Source of the DNA: Penicillium oxalicum | Taxonomy: Eukaryota; Ascomycota; Eurotiomycetes; Eurotiales; Aspergillaceae | Direction of reading: 5' to 3' | DNA length: 64,000 nt | Assembly (NCBI RefSeq): GCF_001723175.1 | Contig: NC_064653.1 | Location: 372,001 to 436,000, forward strand | Part shown: positions 1 to 10,948 of the stretch, piece by piece | Numbering within the stretch: the stretch's first letter is position 1 | How the letters are laid out: every line of letters begins with the position of its first letter | Translations under genes and position numbers: made by a program | Notes under the pieces: generated by a model | Told to the model about the DNA's origin: nothing | The model's database searches: none | What the model saw: the letters and a program-made list of their open reading frames with translations, nothing else

Positions 1-701
1 TTACTCAGCAAGATGCTCGGGGATGAGGATCTAGGCAACCATCGTTTGGCATTGACGACGCTGAACTCTGCCATTCATAACAAGATGAACCTGCTTCTTC
101 CTCACCTGAACGACCTACTTCCATCCGTGTTCCACGACACTACTGTTAGGTCCGAGTTGATCCGCGAGGTGCAAATGGGACCGTTCAAGCACAAAGTGGA
201 TGACGGTCTCGATTTGCGAAAGGTATGTCTTCCGCCGCTCTTGCTCCGTGGCCTCATGCACTCTGGCACTAACACACTGACCAGAGCGCCTACGAAACCC
301 TGTACGCGTCTCTCGACACCGCGTTCGCGCGCAGCCACATTTCAGATATCTTTGATCGGGTCATCGCCGGTATCGAGGATGAGCAAGACATTCGAGCGAT
401 CTGCAATCTCATGACCTCCAAGCTGATTGTGATTGTGCCAGAGGAGACCCAGCGTCGGCTCGACGCGTTCTCCGAGCGCTACACAACCGTTCTCTCTTTC
501 AAGCCGAAGGATAATGCAGTCAAACAAGAGTTGGAAAAGGCGAACGAGGCGTCGCTGGGGATTCTCAAGGTCACCAAGGAACTCAGTAAGGCATTCCCCG
601 GTGCGGAAACATCAGGCGAACTCCACAAGTGGAAGGGGTACATGGAATGGGTCCGCAAGAACTTTGCTTCGCAATGGCAATCCTTGGACTCTGATTACTA
701 G
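1..701 (+). CDS. candA: Cand1/CandA C-terminus (cullin-associated NEDD8-dissociated protein), 5' truncated
   Basis: Partial gene: the 5' part lies outside the window. Exons read 1-222 and 285-701 with a 62-nt GT-AG intron in phase 0, ending at TAG. The protein matches the C-terminal end of CAND1/TIP120. It has the conserved stretch around [26 protein letters not shown] and the following HEAT-type helices, then a [10 protein letters not shown] segment near the end. Cand1 binds un-neddylated cullin-RING ligases and exchanges their substrate receptors. In Aspergillus nidulans the protein is known to be encoded by two separate genes, CandA-N and CandA-C; this piece would belong to the C-terminal one, but the cut prevents a test here. 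Identification is from recalled family sequence and is fairly sure. Confidence 0.85.
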
Positions 702-1866
702 GAGATAGAGGGTGAAGACAGTCCGACCGAGGCCACTTCAGGAACTTGCTCACGAGGTGGGCAGGTCTCCGGCGGGGTGGAGACTGGCAAACGATGCGTC
801 CTTTTGCTATCACTTCAGAATCCACCCGTGTCCACCGTGCCCACCTTGAGTTCTGATCGCCACCGCCTGCTGCCCTGCTGCAGGACCACAAGTCACGCCT
901 AGTCCTATTTCGACTTGTCAATTGGAGCTTGCATTTTTCACTCTTGAGAAATAGCGTCCCTTTTAGCAGTCTCGTGATCATTAACAGCCAGCTTTGAGTA
1001 GAATTCCTCTCCTCAACCACCTCCGTAGCTCGGGACCCTCTGCGCGTCAATCTCTTTTCCACTGTATACGGTGCCTACGAGACCGCTATGCCATCCTCGA
1101 CTCCTTTTCACAGGCGATGCAATCTCGAAACCTGCCCTGGCTGCGGTCTGGGCTCCCGCCCCGAGTCACCATGCCCCAACCCCGGCTGGCACGTAGCGTG
1201 TTCGAGGTTGGCAGCAAGCTGACAGAAGACGTGGGAAATCTTCGAAGATACAGTACGCAACACAGTCATGGGTGCTCTGGACCCAGTAACGTTACCGTTC
1301 AAAAACCACTTTGAAGCTCCAAGTGCCGCTCAACATGGGCCTACCACAGCTGTCTGCCATAGTGAAATACCGTCAAACACTGGCCGTGGTGGATCGTCGT
1401 AAAGTGCATCTGTATGGTACATTACAGGGAGGGTCCCTTATCCCCGTTTCATAATGTCTTAGGACTCGACCCTCGGAGAACAACCTAAAACGGCCAGGGT
1501 CTAGGATCCTCGGTTCCATCGTATGCGGGATCTTCACATTGCCTCCTTCCTTCAGAGCCTGGATGCTCCTGTGTTTTATCCGGCAGACTAGAGACCGCAA
1601 CGAGATCAGTCGGGGGCTTTTTCTCTCCTGTGTCAGGAACCTCCCGCATGGCAAGGTGGTCATTGGTCACTGCCCGTTCGCAGAGTTGGCATGAGTTTGG
1701 TCCGGAGCGTGCAACTCTCCACCTTCAACTCTCCTTGACGAGCGGCTTGGCACATCGATGTCGGCAAATATGCTCAATCCAGAATGGCAAATTCCCGATG
1801 GCTCTGTCGCGCCACAATCACGCTTCAGGGGCCCAGAAGAAAGACCCTGACCCCGCAATTTCCACC

Positions 1867-1873
1867 GGCTAAA
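1867..1873 (+). promoter_or_regulatory. Candidate XlnR site GGCTAAA
   Basis: Exact match to the GGCTAAA consensus recognised by the xylanolytic activator XlnR, about 510 bp upstream of the GH62 start codon. Function is inferred from sequence and from the gene type. Confidence 0.5.
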
Positions 1874-2112
1874 AGAGGGTCTAGGGCGACCATACACATG
1901 CCCATTCATGACTCCCAGTCCCTAGTGCGGCGCCATGTTGGTGCTAGTGCCGTCATGCTGCGAGGTTAACAGTCGGGCTGAAGAATCTCGGCTGCGCGAG
2001 GGATCCATTTTCAATATCTGAAATGCCGCCTGAATAAGATGATGAAACATCGGAGGTCTCCATCCTTATTGGCAACTAAGACATTCTGTCCGTCTGTGAG
2101 GATGAAATCGAT

Positions 2113-2118
2113 GGCTAA
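2113..2118 (+). promoter_or_regulatory. Candidate XlnR site GGCTAA
   Basis: A second XlnR-type core (GGCTAA, followed by G), 268 bp upstream of the GH62 start codon and about 130 bp before the TATA box. Confidence 0.45.
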
Positions 2119-2152
2119 GCTCCTTTACCATCCCCTACCCTCCATTCCTGCC

Positions 2153-2165
2153 CCCCGCCGTGGAG
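2153..2165. promoter_or_regulatory. Paired candidate CreA sites
   Basis: Two matches to the CreA consensus SYGGRG lie side by side: GCGGGG on the minus strand at 2153-2158 and GTGGAG on the plus strand at 2160-2165. Closely paired sites are the arrangement usually needed for CreA-mediated glucose repression. They lie between the XlnR core and the TATA box. Confidence 0.45.
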
Positions 2166-2242
2166 ATGTACTGGCCCATAACAGAGATTGCCTCCTGCAT
2201 CGGTTGATTATTAGGGGCAGGGCAGAAGGGATTTCCCAAATC

Positions 2243-2250
2243 TATATAAA
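2243..2250 (+). promoter_or_regulatory. TATA box of the GH62 gene
   Basis: TATATAAA, 131 bp upstream of the ATG at 2381. It implies a transcription start near 2275 and a pyrimidine-rich leader of about 100 nt, usual for strongly expressed fungal secreted-enzyme genes. Confidence 0.65.
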
Positions 2251-2380
2251 GTGTCTGGCTGTCGCACTGATTCAGACACTTTTTTTTTCGCCCATCAACC
2301 CACCTCCTTTCATTCCTGTTTATTCATTTTTCATTCTCGGCTTCTTTTTGTTTCCCATCACCAATCTTCATCCTTCCAAC

Positions 2381-3376
2381 ATGCGTTCCCCTATCTCTAA
2401 CCTCGACCTGTGGTCGTCTTTCACTGTGCTTCTCGCATCGGCTGGTACCCTTGCGAGTGCCGCGTGCGCCGTCCCCTCCCAGGGTCAATACCGCTGGTCT
2501 TCCACCGGTGCCCTGGCTCAGCCTCAGCACGGCTGGACTTCCATCAAGGACTTCACCAACGTTGTCTACAACGGCAAGCACCTTGTCTACGCCTCCGTGG
2601 CCGACTCCCAGGGCAACTACCACTCCATGAACTTCGGTCTCTTCAGTGACTGGTCCCAGATGGCCTCCGCCAGCCAGAACCCCATGAACTTCAACGCTGT
2701 CGCCCCGACTCTGTTCTTCTTCGCTCCCAAGAACGTCTGGGTTCTCGCCTACCAGTGGGGCGCCAGCGCCTTCTCCTACCGTACCTCCAACGACCCCTCC
2801 AATGCCAATGGATGGTCGTCTGAGCACCCGCTGTTCACCGGCAAGATCGCCAACAGCGGTACCGGCCCCATCGACCAGACCCTGATCGGTGACAGCCAGA
2901 ACATGTACCTGTTCTTCGCCGGTGACAACGGCAAGATCTACCGGTCCAGCATGGCCCTCAACAACTTCCCCGGATCCTTCGGCGGTGCCTCCGAGGTCAT
3001 CCTGAGCGACACCACCGCCAACCTCTTCGAGGCCGTCCAGGTCTACAAGGTTGCCGGCGAGAACAAGTATCTCATGATCGTCGAGGCCATGGGTGCCCAC
3101 GGCCGCTACTTCCGCTCCTTCACTGCCACCAGCCTCAACGGCAAGTGGACCCTCAACGCTGGCTCCGAGAGTGCTCCCTTCGCCGGCAAGGCCAACAGCG
3201 GTGCTGGCTGGACCAACGACATCAGCCACGGTGACCTCGTCCGTACCAACCCTGACCAGACCATGACCATCGACATGTGCAACCTCCAGTTCCTGTACCA
3301 GGGACGTGACCCCAACGCCAACCCCACCTACAACGCTCTGCCTTACCGCCCCGGTGTTCTCACCCTGAAGCACTAG
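2381..3376 (+). CDS. axhA: GH62 alpha-L-arabinofuranosidase (arabinoxylan arabinofuranohydrolase), secreted
   Basis: Intronless, 331 residues. It should release single arabinofuranosyl side groups from arabinoxylan outside the cell. The ATG at 2381 is preferred over the in-frame ATG at 2039 because it follows the TATA box and begins a signal peptide (charged start, hydrophobic core to about residue 28, Ala-rich cleavage region). The mature part is a full GH62 catalytic module with no added carbohydrate-binding domain. The expected catalytic positions are visible: Asp57 in SIKDFT (base), Asp165 in GPIDQT (pKa modulator) and Glu217 in LFEAV (acid). Codon use is strongly biased towards C-ending codons, unlike several neighbours, which suggests high expression. 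It stands alone, with XlnR and CreA candidates upstream. Family assignment is confident; fine specificity is not readable. Confidence 0.93.
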   Translation: MRSPISNLDLWSSFTVLLASAGTLASAACAVPSQGQYRWSSTGALAQPQHGWTSIKDFTNVVYNGKHLVYASVADSQGNYHSMNFGLFSDWSQMASASQNPMNFNAVAPTLFFFAPKNVWVLAYQWGASAFSYRTSNDPSNANGWSSEHPLFTGKIANSGTGPIDQTLIGDSQNMYLFFAGDNGKIYRSSMALNNFPGSFGGASEVILSDTTANLFEAVQVYKVAGENKYLMIVEAMGAHGRYFRSFTATSLNGKWTLNAGSESAPFAGKANSGAGWTNDISHGDLVRTNPDQTMTIDMCNLQFLYQGRDPNANPTYNALPYRPGVLTLKH

Positions 3377-6300
3377 ATGGTTGTCTCTAGTTGAGCAATC
3401 TCATCTATCCTGAGTGGTGTTTGTAATCTCCTGGAGCAGACATGACTTGGTGTATATAGTCAGCAATTAGAGACAAGATCGGCGTTGACGTCGGTTCCAA
3501 GTCCCTTTGTATCAGAACCCCTTTTTTCTTTTTTTTCCTCTTCGCAAGAGGGCTATCCAGTCCCAAAGTAATTTCAATAAAAAAAATTCCCCTGTGGTCC
3601 TGGACCAGTGTGTCCCTTTTTTTTTCTCACTCTCTCTCCTCTCCTTCGTAGTACAAATGTTCAAAGTCGTTGCTCCACGGTTTTTGCGGGTCATCTTCCG
3701 GTAGCTTAACAAAGCTTATTCCTTGCCGAAGCCAACAAGGCTATAATTGTGTGTTGTTGGTGCGAAGATCCCCGGATGTAATGATTGGTGAAAGTGAGCG
3801 TAGCATTCCAGCCACAGATGATGATTGAAAGGTCCACGTATATAAGTTTTCACTAATCTACCGACAAGAAGAACCCCAGCGGCTAAAGGTATGGAGGTCG
3901 ATAATCAAACATTATTTGAATCACATGTTAACCATGCCCAAGTTTTCCTGTTTGCTCGCTTATCATTTAGGTCCAGTTCAAGCTGATCAGACATCTGGCC
4001 AGCGGCCTAGTGGTATTGCACCTTCACCACTTTGCCTCCTCCTGTGCGATGAGCTCCCCCCAAGGAGTACATCCGTGTTCAGGGTATGCCTTCGGACATA
4101 CGGCCCAGATGTGCTGGGTGGGCGGGCAGTCAACCACTGGATTCCACTGGTTGCGGACAACTTTTTTTTTTGGAAAAAAAAAAAAAAGAATTGTGGTTTC
4201 AAAATATATATGTCATGTCAATTCCTTACGCTTGAGAGAGCTTCACAAGGTTCTCTTCAATCTTGGATCCATTTGTAGTAGTTGATCTCCAGTGGGATGT
4301 TGTATGCGCTGTCTCGTGGCGATGTACCTGAGCATCACGAGATGGGGATGGAACATCAGAGTGACCAAGCACAAAGTATCACCAGTTTGTGTGGTCACTC
4401 GAAGGGCGTGGGTTCAACACCCACGTCCGACTCAGAGAAAGCAATTTTGATTCACTCCGACACCCAGAGTAATCACCATTGATATTGCCCAACTCCCTCT
4501 TCCTCTTTTGAATTCCTGTACGTGCGCTTGCCTGATCCTAGATCCGGGCAGCCACATACCTTTTCCTATCCATCTCGAATGTACATCACAAACTGACTGG
4601 TTACCTATCAACGGCGGCGTTCCCATTCGCTTAGATGAAAATGAGCGAACTTTCTGCGCTCCTATTCCAGGTACCGGACGGGACCACGTGCGGTGTATCA
4701 AATCTTTGGTTTGGCAGGACGGGTCAAGCCGAACTTTCATCGTGGTGTCATGCAGGGACGGCTGCCACGTGGTTGAGATGCTTCCAGACCCGGGCAGACG
4801 GGACGTTGTGCATGCATCAAGATAGGGACCGAACGTACTGGATAGAAATTTTACAAATAAGCTTTTCAATCCATAAGGTTCTTGGTTACAAGGTCAACCT
4901 GGACCACACGCGTCCAGGTCTGAATCGTGGAGCATCCATTCGCCTTTGAATAGGGCACATATACTGGATCCAGTCAGGATCCTGTGCTAGGTGTTTCATT
5001 CCATCAGTCAGTCGAGTCGGGTACATGTACAGGTGACATCAAGCTCTAGGTAATCGTACATCTAAGGTTAATGCTCGATTTCAGGCTGTTCACCTAGCCT
5101 GCCTGCTCACCTTGGCTATGGATGTGGCAGAAAGGTTGATGCTGATTCTCCTTGAGATATATATCCCAGAAGCAGTGATATCCAGACTGGCAAAATTCCA
5201 AGAATGAAATGAGAGGAATTGTGAACATCATACCAGTACATGCTTAATCCTTGATGTCAGAAACAATCTCGGAGTCAAGATCACTCAGGTGGCAGCATAA
5301 AAATGTGATCTGGAACCACTCAGGGGGTCTCCGTCCTGTAGAAGTGAACTTTATGTACCGATGCCCAGTCAAATCTATTGCACAGCAACATATTGAATGA
5401 GCCTCTCACCGATTATGAGCCCACATTTTAGAAGCAACCACGGTCGTCGATCTGGTTTTCGAAGAAGGAGACAATTCGCCGGAGTGATTCGACAACCATG
5501 CAATACGTTTGATGGCGTACCCCTCCACATACTCTCTGCCTATGCTCCACAGAGAGAGGCATCTACTTGTTCCAGCAATCGTTGGGGCCTAGAAGTGCAG
5601 GGCTCTCCACACCTCGTGTCAACTTGGCAAGAAAGACCAACCGCACAGCTCAACGTGGAACCACTAGCACTCGGCGGCGGGGCGGGCCCCATAGGGTTGG
5701 GCGAAATTCCCTGCCTACGCTTGACGGCGAGACCATCGGCCTTTAAGAGTATTCCGGTACAAGGAGAATATATGATGGTGTGATTGTGCGATACAACACT
5801 ATATTCGATGCATGTACTCCGTATGGTACACCGTTTCATTGTATATAGCAAGTTGCCAGGTCACCAGTGCTCTCTAATTCCGGTGAACGACGTATTACAA
5901 TGAGGATTATTATTCTAGAGAAGCACAAAGATACACATTGTTTGTCAGATTGGGACGAAGGAAACGGGACTCGTCCAATCATCTTGTTCAAATCAGGAAG
6001 TTCGTTGGTGTGATTACTGTCATGTATTGTATGCCAAGGCTGCCAAGCTTTCAAGGGGCTATAAGGTTCTGATCGGTTTGGTCCTTGGGTGACGAAAGTC
6101 TTTTTGATTAGGACAACTACCTCATTCAGTTCGGGTGATCAGAAAGACTGGAGGTTCCAGTATATCATGTTTTGTTGAATGATAACCTGAGTGCAGGTGG
6201 GCCTGTGGGTGTACTGTAGATACAATTGTCTAGATTTGGGAAAGGGGCTTGGAGTATCAACCGGGAACCGAGCGTAGTTCTCGTTCCGATCTCCCCCACT

Positions 6301-6935
6301 CTGGAAAATCCGTGACGGCAGAGTGATCCCGTACCGCACACGATGGGGTCTGGACTGAGAATGGCTTCGGTGTCTCTTCTCTTCCATGGGACTTGAGTTG
6401 AGTACTTGACGGGGGTCTGTTTTTTGACCACCTGAATGTTCCAAGAGATCGGAGGGCACTGCCTCAACCATGAAGCCCCTCTGCCATCTTCGGTGGACCC
6501 AGGTTTCTGTGTTCAGCCCCATCCTCAGCCTGGACAGATCATCATCTCAGGCTTCCCTCATGCAGGATGTGGTAATGGGCCGCCTGATTCGAGGGCTCTG
6601 ACCCCCTCCCCCAAACGGACTAAACCAGACCCCCTTTAACGGCCGTGGGCTGGCGGTTATATGGACCGATGTGCCCGCGCCGCCAACCGCTTGTCTGTGC
6701 AGTGGGTGATGGCCTGGAAAATCTCGCCTTGTCAATAATCTCTTTCACGTCTCGGCTCAAGTCTGACCACTGACCACCTTCTTCTCGATTCAACTTTTCA
6801 ACCACTCTTGATCGGATCCCCAACATTGTCTCTTCACACAGTCGCTCTGGCATGGAAGGTCAACGGTAACGCCGAGTCTCCCGTGTTCAGCCACGAAAAG
6901 GCATTTCCACTCCGCTCGGGGAGCTGTGCGCAACC
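3377..6935. other. Long gene-empty intergenic region (3.6 kb)
   Basis: Contains only short open frames without coding character or recognisable domains. Visible features are T- and A-rich runs around 3520-3625, a T10-GG-A14 homopolymer inverted repeat at 4162-4187, and a tRNA-like 3' half near 4391-4432. No transposase or terminal repeats were seen. The right end is the promoter of the sulfatase-fold gene. Confidence 0.6.
4391..4432 (+). other. tRNA-like 3' half (possible Leu-type tDNA relic)
   Basis: A perfect T-arm can be folded at 4408-4424: a 5-bp stem GTGGG/CCCAC closing the loop TTCAACA. Seven bases that could form a 3' acceptor strand follow. The preceding bases resemble a long variable arm as in Leu/Ser tRNAs. 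I find no matching 5' acceptor strand (GTCGGAC) or D-arm upstream, so this is not a working tRNA gene. It may be a relic or a chance match. Confidence 0.25.
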
Positions 6936-9694
6936 ATGAAGGGTAGCACGCGACAGCGGTTGAAAAACACCGCCCGCATTCTGCTCTCGCCGACATTATG
7001 GTTTGATGTATACTGGCCAGCCTCGCGCCAGTACTGGTTCTCTCTTCTCTTCATCGGTGTCATCAGCGCCAAGCTACTACGCATTTACTCTCACCTCAAC
7101 TCTCTCTCCCCAAGCAAGTTCGTCATTTGGGGGCCCACCTTTTTCTACCAAGATGTCGCCTGTATCCTCATCGCGCGAGCTCTGTGCCACAATTTCCGCA
7201 GAAGGTGGCTCCGCATTATTTCTGCACCGGTGGTGGTCTTCGCCAGGTAAGAGTTGTTCGTGTCTAGCCAATTTCAAACCTCCTTTACTGGCGTACAACC
7301 CGGGGCAGACCGTTCCATGACTTCACACTGATTTCGCGACGATTCCATAGTCTCTCCATTTCCGGATTGGCCGCGGCCAATATCTCCTTCTACACACAAA
7401 CAGGAGCTGAGATTCACTGGCGACAAGCGCACTCGTTCCATGGAGATGCCGCCTCCGTCAAGACCCTGTTGGCTGGACTGACGGGCATCATCGTGATGGA
7501 AGTGATTTTTGGCGCCGCGACATGGATCTCGAGTTCTTATCTTTACAATGGGGTTGGAACGGTGGCCTACATTCTGTGCGAGGCATTGCGCCTGCTCCTC
7601 CCATGCTGGAAGCCACAGTCGGCCTCCAAAAGTCCCGGTAATTATGCGCAAGTGGCCCACAGAGACTGGGATGAGGAGGATAACGACTCCGAGGCCATGT
7701 TCAACCTTGACGACCCCGCTGCCCCACGGAAGCCGACGCCGAGGAAACCTGTGCCTTTGCTTTTGCGCGTTTTCACAGCCTCGGCCGCCATCCTTGTACT
7801 CTTCTTGGGACTACTCCGCCCGTCCGATCCCGCATACTCCTTCCTTTCGCAGACGGTCTTTCTCACGCCCCTCGAAAAGCCGCCGCAGCGTGATTCGACC
7901 TTCTCCGTGGAAATTCCGTCCGACTTGCCCGGTGACTTTAGCTGGCTATACAACCACACTGCTCTCGCTTCCCCTCACCACCTCGACTGGCTGCCACCGA
8001 AGGCACTGGCCGGTTTCCGGGACTGGTACGAGAATGGCAAAGAAGGAGCGGCGCTACACTATGATCCAACACACGACCCGTTGAAGATTTCCAACCTGGA
8101 TCGTGATCTCGTGAAGCCATGGCGCACGGCGCTTCAGAGTGGTGATGTGAAGATCAAGCACGTGTTCTTGCTCAAGCTGGAAAGCACCCGAGTGGATGTC
8201 TTTCCCGTCCGCAGAGAATCGTGGGTCGGCGATATCATCCGCGACTCATACGGTGGTACGATTCCAGATGTGGTCGATCAGCGACTGGCCAATCTTTCCC
8301 GCAACGCCGAGCGACTCACGGGCGTCTCAGCCGACTGGTCGCATAGCGATCACTCATGGGAGCCGCGCGGCGGAATGTACGCCACTAACGCCTACACCGG
8401 AGACACGTTTACGCTGAAGAGCATTCTGGCCTCGGTGTGTGGAATTGCGCCTTTGGTCGTTGATTTCAACAAAGAGTATCTGCACCACATCTATGAGCCA
8501 TGCATGCCGCACATATTCGACGCCCTGAATGCCCTGTCCGGGACGAATGAGAGCAGCCACGTCAAAGGTGACGATTTTAAAACATGGCCCTGGCATTCCG
8601 TTTTTATGCAAAGTATCACCGATACTTATGACAATCAAGATCTTCTACTGCCTGTTTTGGGTTTCAAGGACAAAGTCACAGACACCAGAATTGAGAAAGA
8701 CTCGCGCGAGAGAAAGGACGGCCACAAACCGAAAAAGTTCAACTTTTGGGGCTATCCGGAGCACGAGCTCCGACCATACTTTATCGACGCTTTGAAACAC
8801 GCCGAAAAACACCACGAGCGCCTGTTCCTAACTCATCTGACGGGACAGACCCACTATCCCTGGGACATGCCTGTTGGGGACAAGATCGAGGAGCTCATGC
8901 ACCACAACATCTTCAATGGTCGAAACCGGATGAATCGGTACTTGAATACACTGGGCGTGGCCGATCGGTGGATCGGAGAGGTCTTTGAGATTATCGAGGA
9001 AGCCGGAGTAGCCGATGAGACATTGGTGGTGCTCGTCGGTGACCAGTGAGTTTTCCCCATTTTTGCGTGTCTGATAGAGGCACAGCTTTGCAGTAGGGAT
9101 CGCGCTCACATATTCAACAGCGGCATTTCTTTGATCGAAGACGGCGGCGTCACTCCTTATGACAACCCTCATGTGTCCAGTTTTCACGTTCCGCTAGTGT
9201 TCTCACATCCAAAACTTCCTCACATCAAGATCGACGGACGAGTCACGTCGATGCAGATTGTGCCGACGATCATGGACCTCCTAGTTGAGTCAGGATCTCT
9301 CGACAAGGACGCCACACGCGCCATCAAGGATCTTCTCCCACTGTATGAAGGTCAATCCATGATTCGCGACCTTGTTCCGGAGAAGGACGGCAAGCTGGAT
9401 TGGCAATTTACCGTCATGAATACCGGTGCGACTTGGTTGGCCGTGCGATCCGCTCCCAAGCCATACCGCCTCGTGGTTCCTCTGGTGTCGGATGTTGAGT
9501 GGCGGTTCTCCGACGTGGACCAGGATCCGCACGAGCTGCACAAGCTTCAGTCGTTCACACTGCCTCCTCTTCTGAAAGAGGTTGAAGACGCCCATGGTGA
9601 AGAGGCCCTGAAATGGGTGATTGAAGCTGCGCATGTCACACGATGGTGGGTCAGTGAGAACTGGCGTCGTTACGAATACCAGCCCGAAGCATGA
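6936..9694 (+). CDS. Polytopic membrane protein with sulfatase / alkaline-phosphatase-superfamily domain
   Basis: Three exons: 6936-7246, 7351-9045 and 9121-9694, giving 859 residues. The N-terminal third has about five hydrophobic segments (around residues 28-48, 70-90, 95-120, 145-170 and 245-265). The rest is a soluble domain of the sulfatase fold. The second splice junction falls inside the metal-binding motif and restores GDHG at residues 667-670. Upstream motifs include LESTRVD and a Thr/Ser-rich NAYTGDTFTLKS segment. The classical sulfatase signature C/S-x-P-S-R is not visible, so a Thr-nucleophile enzyme of the LTA-synthase or phosphoethanolamine-transferase type is as likely as a true sulfatase. 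Substrate unknown. The fold is confident; the reaction is not. Confidence 0.8.
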
Positions 9695-10126
9695 TCATTT
9701 TGTCTTTGGCCGTGATTTAATCTAGCGTTGTTTTGGGTAAATAGAGACGGTTCCAGTCACTGTCGATTCATCACGCACCCCGGGGTGTGTGATGAATCAG
9801 GGCTTCAATGGCGTCATTTGAATAACATTGTCTTTTTTTTTTTCTTATTTCTTTCCAAAACAGGGCTGCATCCCATCACTTTGGAGGTTCCAATCAAATC
9901 TTAGATAATCCTTGCCATAGTATCACCTTCACCTAGAGATCAACACAGGCTGCGGACGGGACCCTGCCCGTCAACTATCTGTAGATGGCGGCTATTACAC
10001 TTTCAATTGTAAGGATCCTCGCCTTTTCCCGCCGCTCAACGTTGGAGCATCGCAACAAATACTCATCATCTCCGCAACCACCTTCATTGACAATAGAGTC
10101 CACAGAAAAAGGGAAGAACTCACGCT
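9695..10126. other. Convergent 3' intergenic region
   Basis: Separates the 3' ends of the sulfatase-fold gene and the methyltransferase. Contains a T run (about 9832-9842) and an inverted repeat GATGAATCA / TGATTCATC around 9763-9799 (the sequence CGATTCATCACGCACCCC followed by GGGGTGTGTGATGAATCAG). The repeat could form a hairpin downstream of the sulfatase-fold gene. Nothing else seen. Confidence 0.45.
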
Positions 10127-10948
10127 CTATTGCTTCACACAGAGGATCTCCGCACTCGGGATCGAGATCCACGCATCTGAATCCTGGCCCCAGTCTTTCC
10201 AAGCCTGTGAAATGGCCGCCAGATCCTCCTGCGTGGCGATTCCATGATCCAGCGCCGTCGTGGCAAACGACGACGACACAGTTCGCTCCACCCACGTCTC
10301 ACTCCACCACTTCACCTCCTCTCGCGTGGCATAACACCACATGGTACAACTACATCGAACATCCGCCAACCCAGCGCGTTTCGCCCACACATGCAGCGTC
10401 CGCCCAGCATTCGGCTCTCCCCCATTCCGTCTCGCCACTCGATCATACGTCTCCTGCCAACGCTTCAACCCTGGCAGTTCAGGATACCAGACAAAAACCC
10501 CATAATCAGACTCCCTGGCCGCGACGATCCCGCCCTTTCTCGTCACCCGCTTCATCTCCGCCAGCATGCCTACCGGATCGCCCACATGCTGAAGCACCTG
10601 ATGGCAAAAGACCACGTCAAAGGTCTCATCGTCAAAGTCGAGTGCATTGGCATCCCCTTCGACAAAGTCGATGTTGGAAAGGCCTTGCTTCGCGGCGTTG
10701 GCGCGCGCTTGCACGAGCACGCTCCCGGCTCGCTCGAGTCCCGTGATATGGCCCTCGGGTACGTAGGAGGCTAGATCCACGGTGATTGTACCGGGACCGC
10801 AACCTACGTCGAGGATCTTCATGGTGGGCTTGAGATGGGGCAGGAGGAAAGCGAGGGAGTTTTGGGCGGTGCGCCAGCTGTGGGAGCGGACGACCGAGGC
10901 GTGGTGCCCGTGGGTATAGGTGGCGGACTCGGATTTGGAGCTGGACAT
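10127..10948 (-). CDS. SAM-dependent class I methyltransferase
   Basis: Intronless, 273 residues. The Rossmann-fold methyltransferase core is clear: motif I is ILDVGCGPGT (residues 45-54), followed by an acidic GLERA loop for the SAM ribose, FVEGDANAL (motif II region) and FDVVFCHQVLQHVGDPVGMLAEMKRV, the helix typical of methyltransferase type 11/UbiE-like enzymes. No signal peptide or membrane segment, so probably cytosolic. The substrate cannot be read from sequence; Eurotiales carry many such genes in primary and secondary metabolism. No biosynthetic core enzyme lies beside it, so a cluster role is not supported. The start is the ATG at 10948; no nearby in-frame alternative looked better. 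Confidence 0.85.
   Translation of the reverse strand: MSSSKSESATYTHGHHASVVRSHSWRTAQNSLAFLLPHLKPTMKILDVGCGPGTITVDLASYVPEGHITGLERAGSVLVQARANAAKQGLSNIDFVEGDANALDFDDETFDVVFCHQVLQHVGDPVGMLAEMKRVTRKGGIVAARESDYGVFVWYPELPGLKRWQETYDRVARRNGGEPNAGRTLHVWAKRAGLADVRCSCTMWCYATREEVKWWSETWVERTVSSSFATTALDHGIATQEDLAAISQAWKDWGQDSDAWISIPSAEILCVKQ

Larger units (their letters stand above)
702..2380. other. Intergenic: CandA 3' side and GH62 promoter
   Basis: No convincing coding sequence; short open frames on both strands lack coding character. The right part is the promoter and leader of the GH62 gene. It holds candidate XlnR and CreA sites, a TATA box and a T/C-rich leader from about 2280 to 2340. Confidence 0.7.

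Noticed and set aside
2324..3373. Long open frame (349 codons) on the minus strand opposite the GH62 gene
   Set aside because: It mirrors the strongly C-ending codon bias of the GH62 gene and its translation is Val/Gly/Glu-rich with no domain; an antisense shadow.
9985..10746. Plus-strand frame of 253 codons across the methyltransferase
   Set aside because: Antisense shadow of the methyltransferase; Ser/Pro/His/Arg-rich without any motif.
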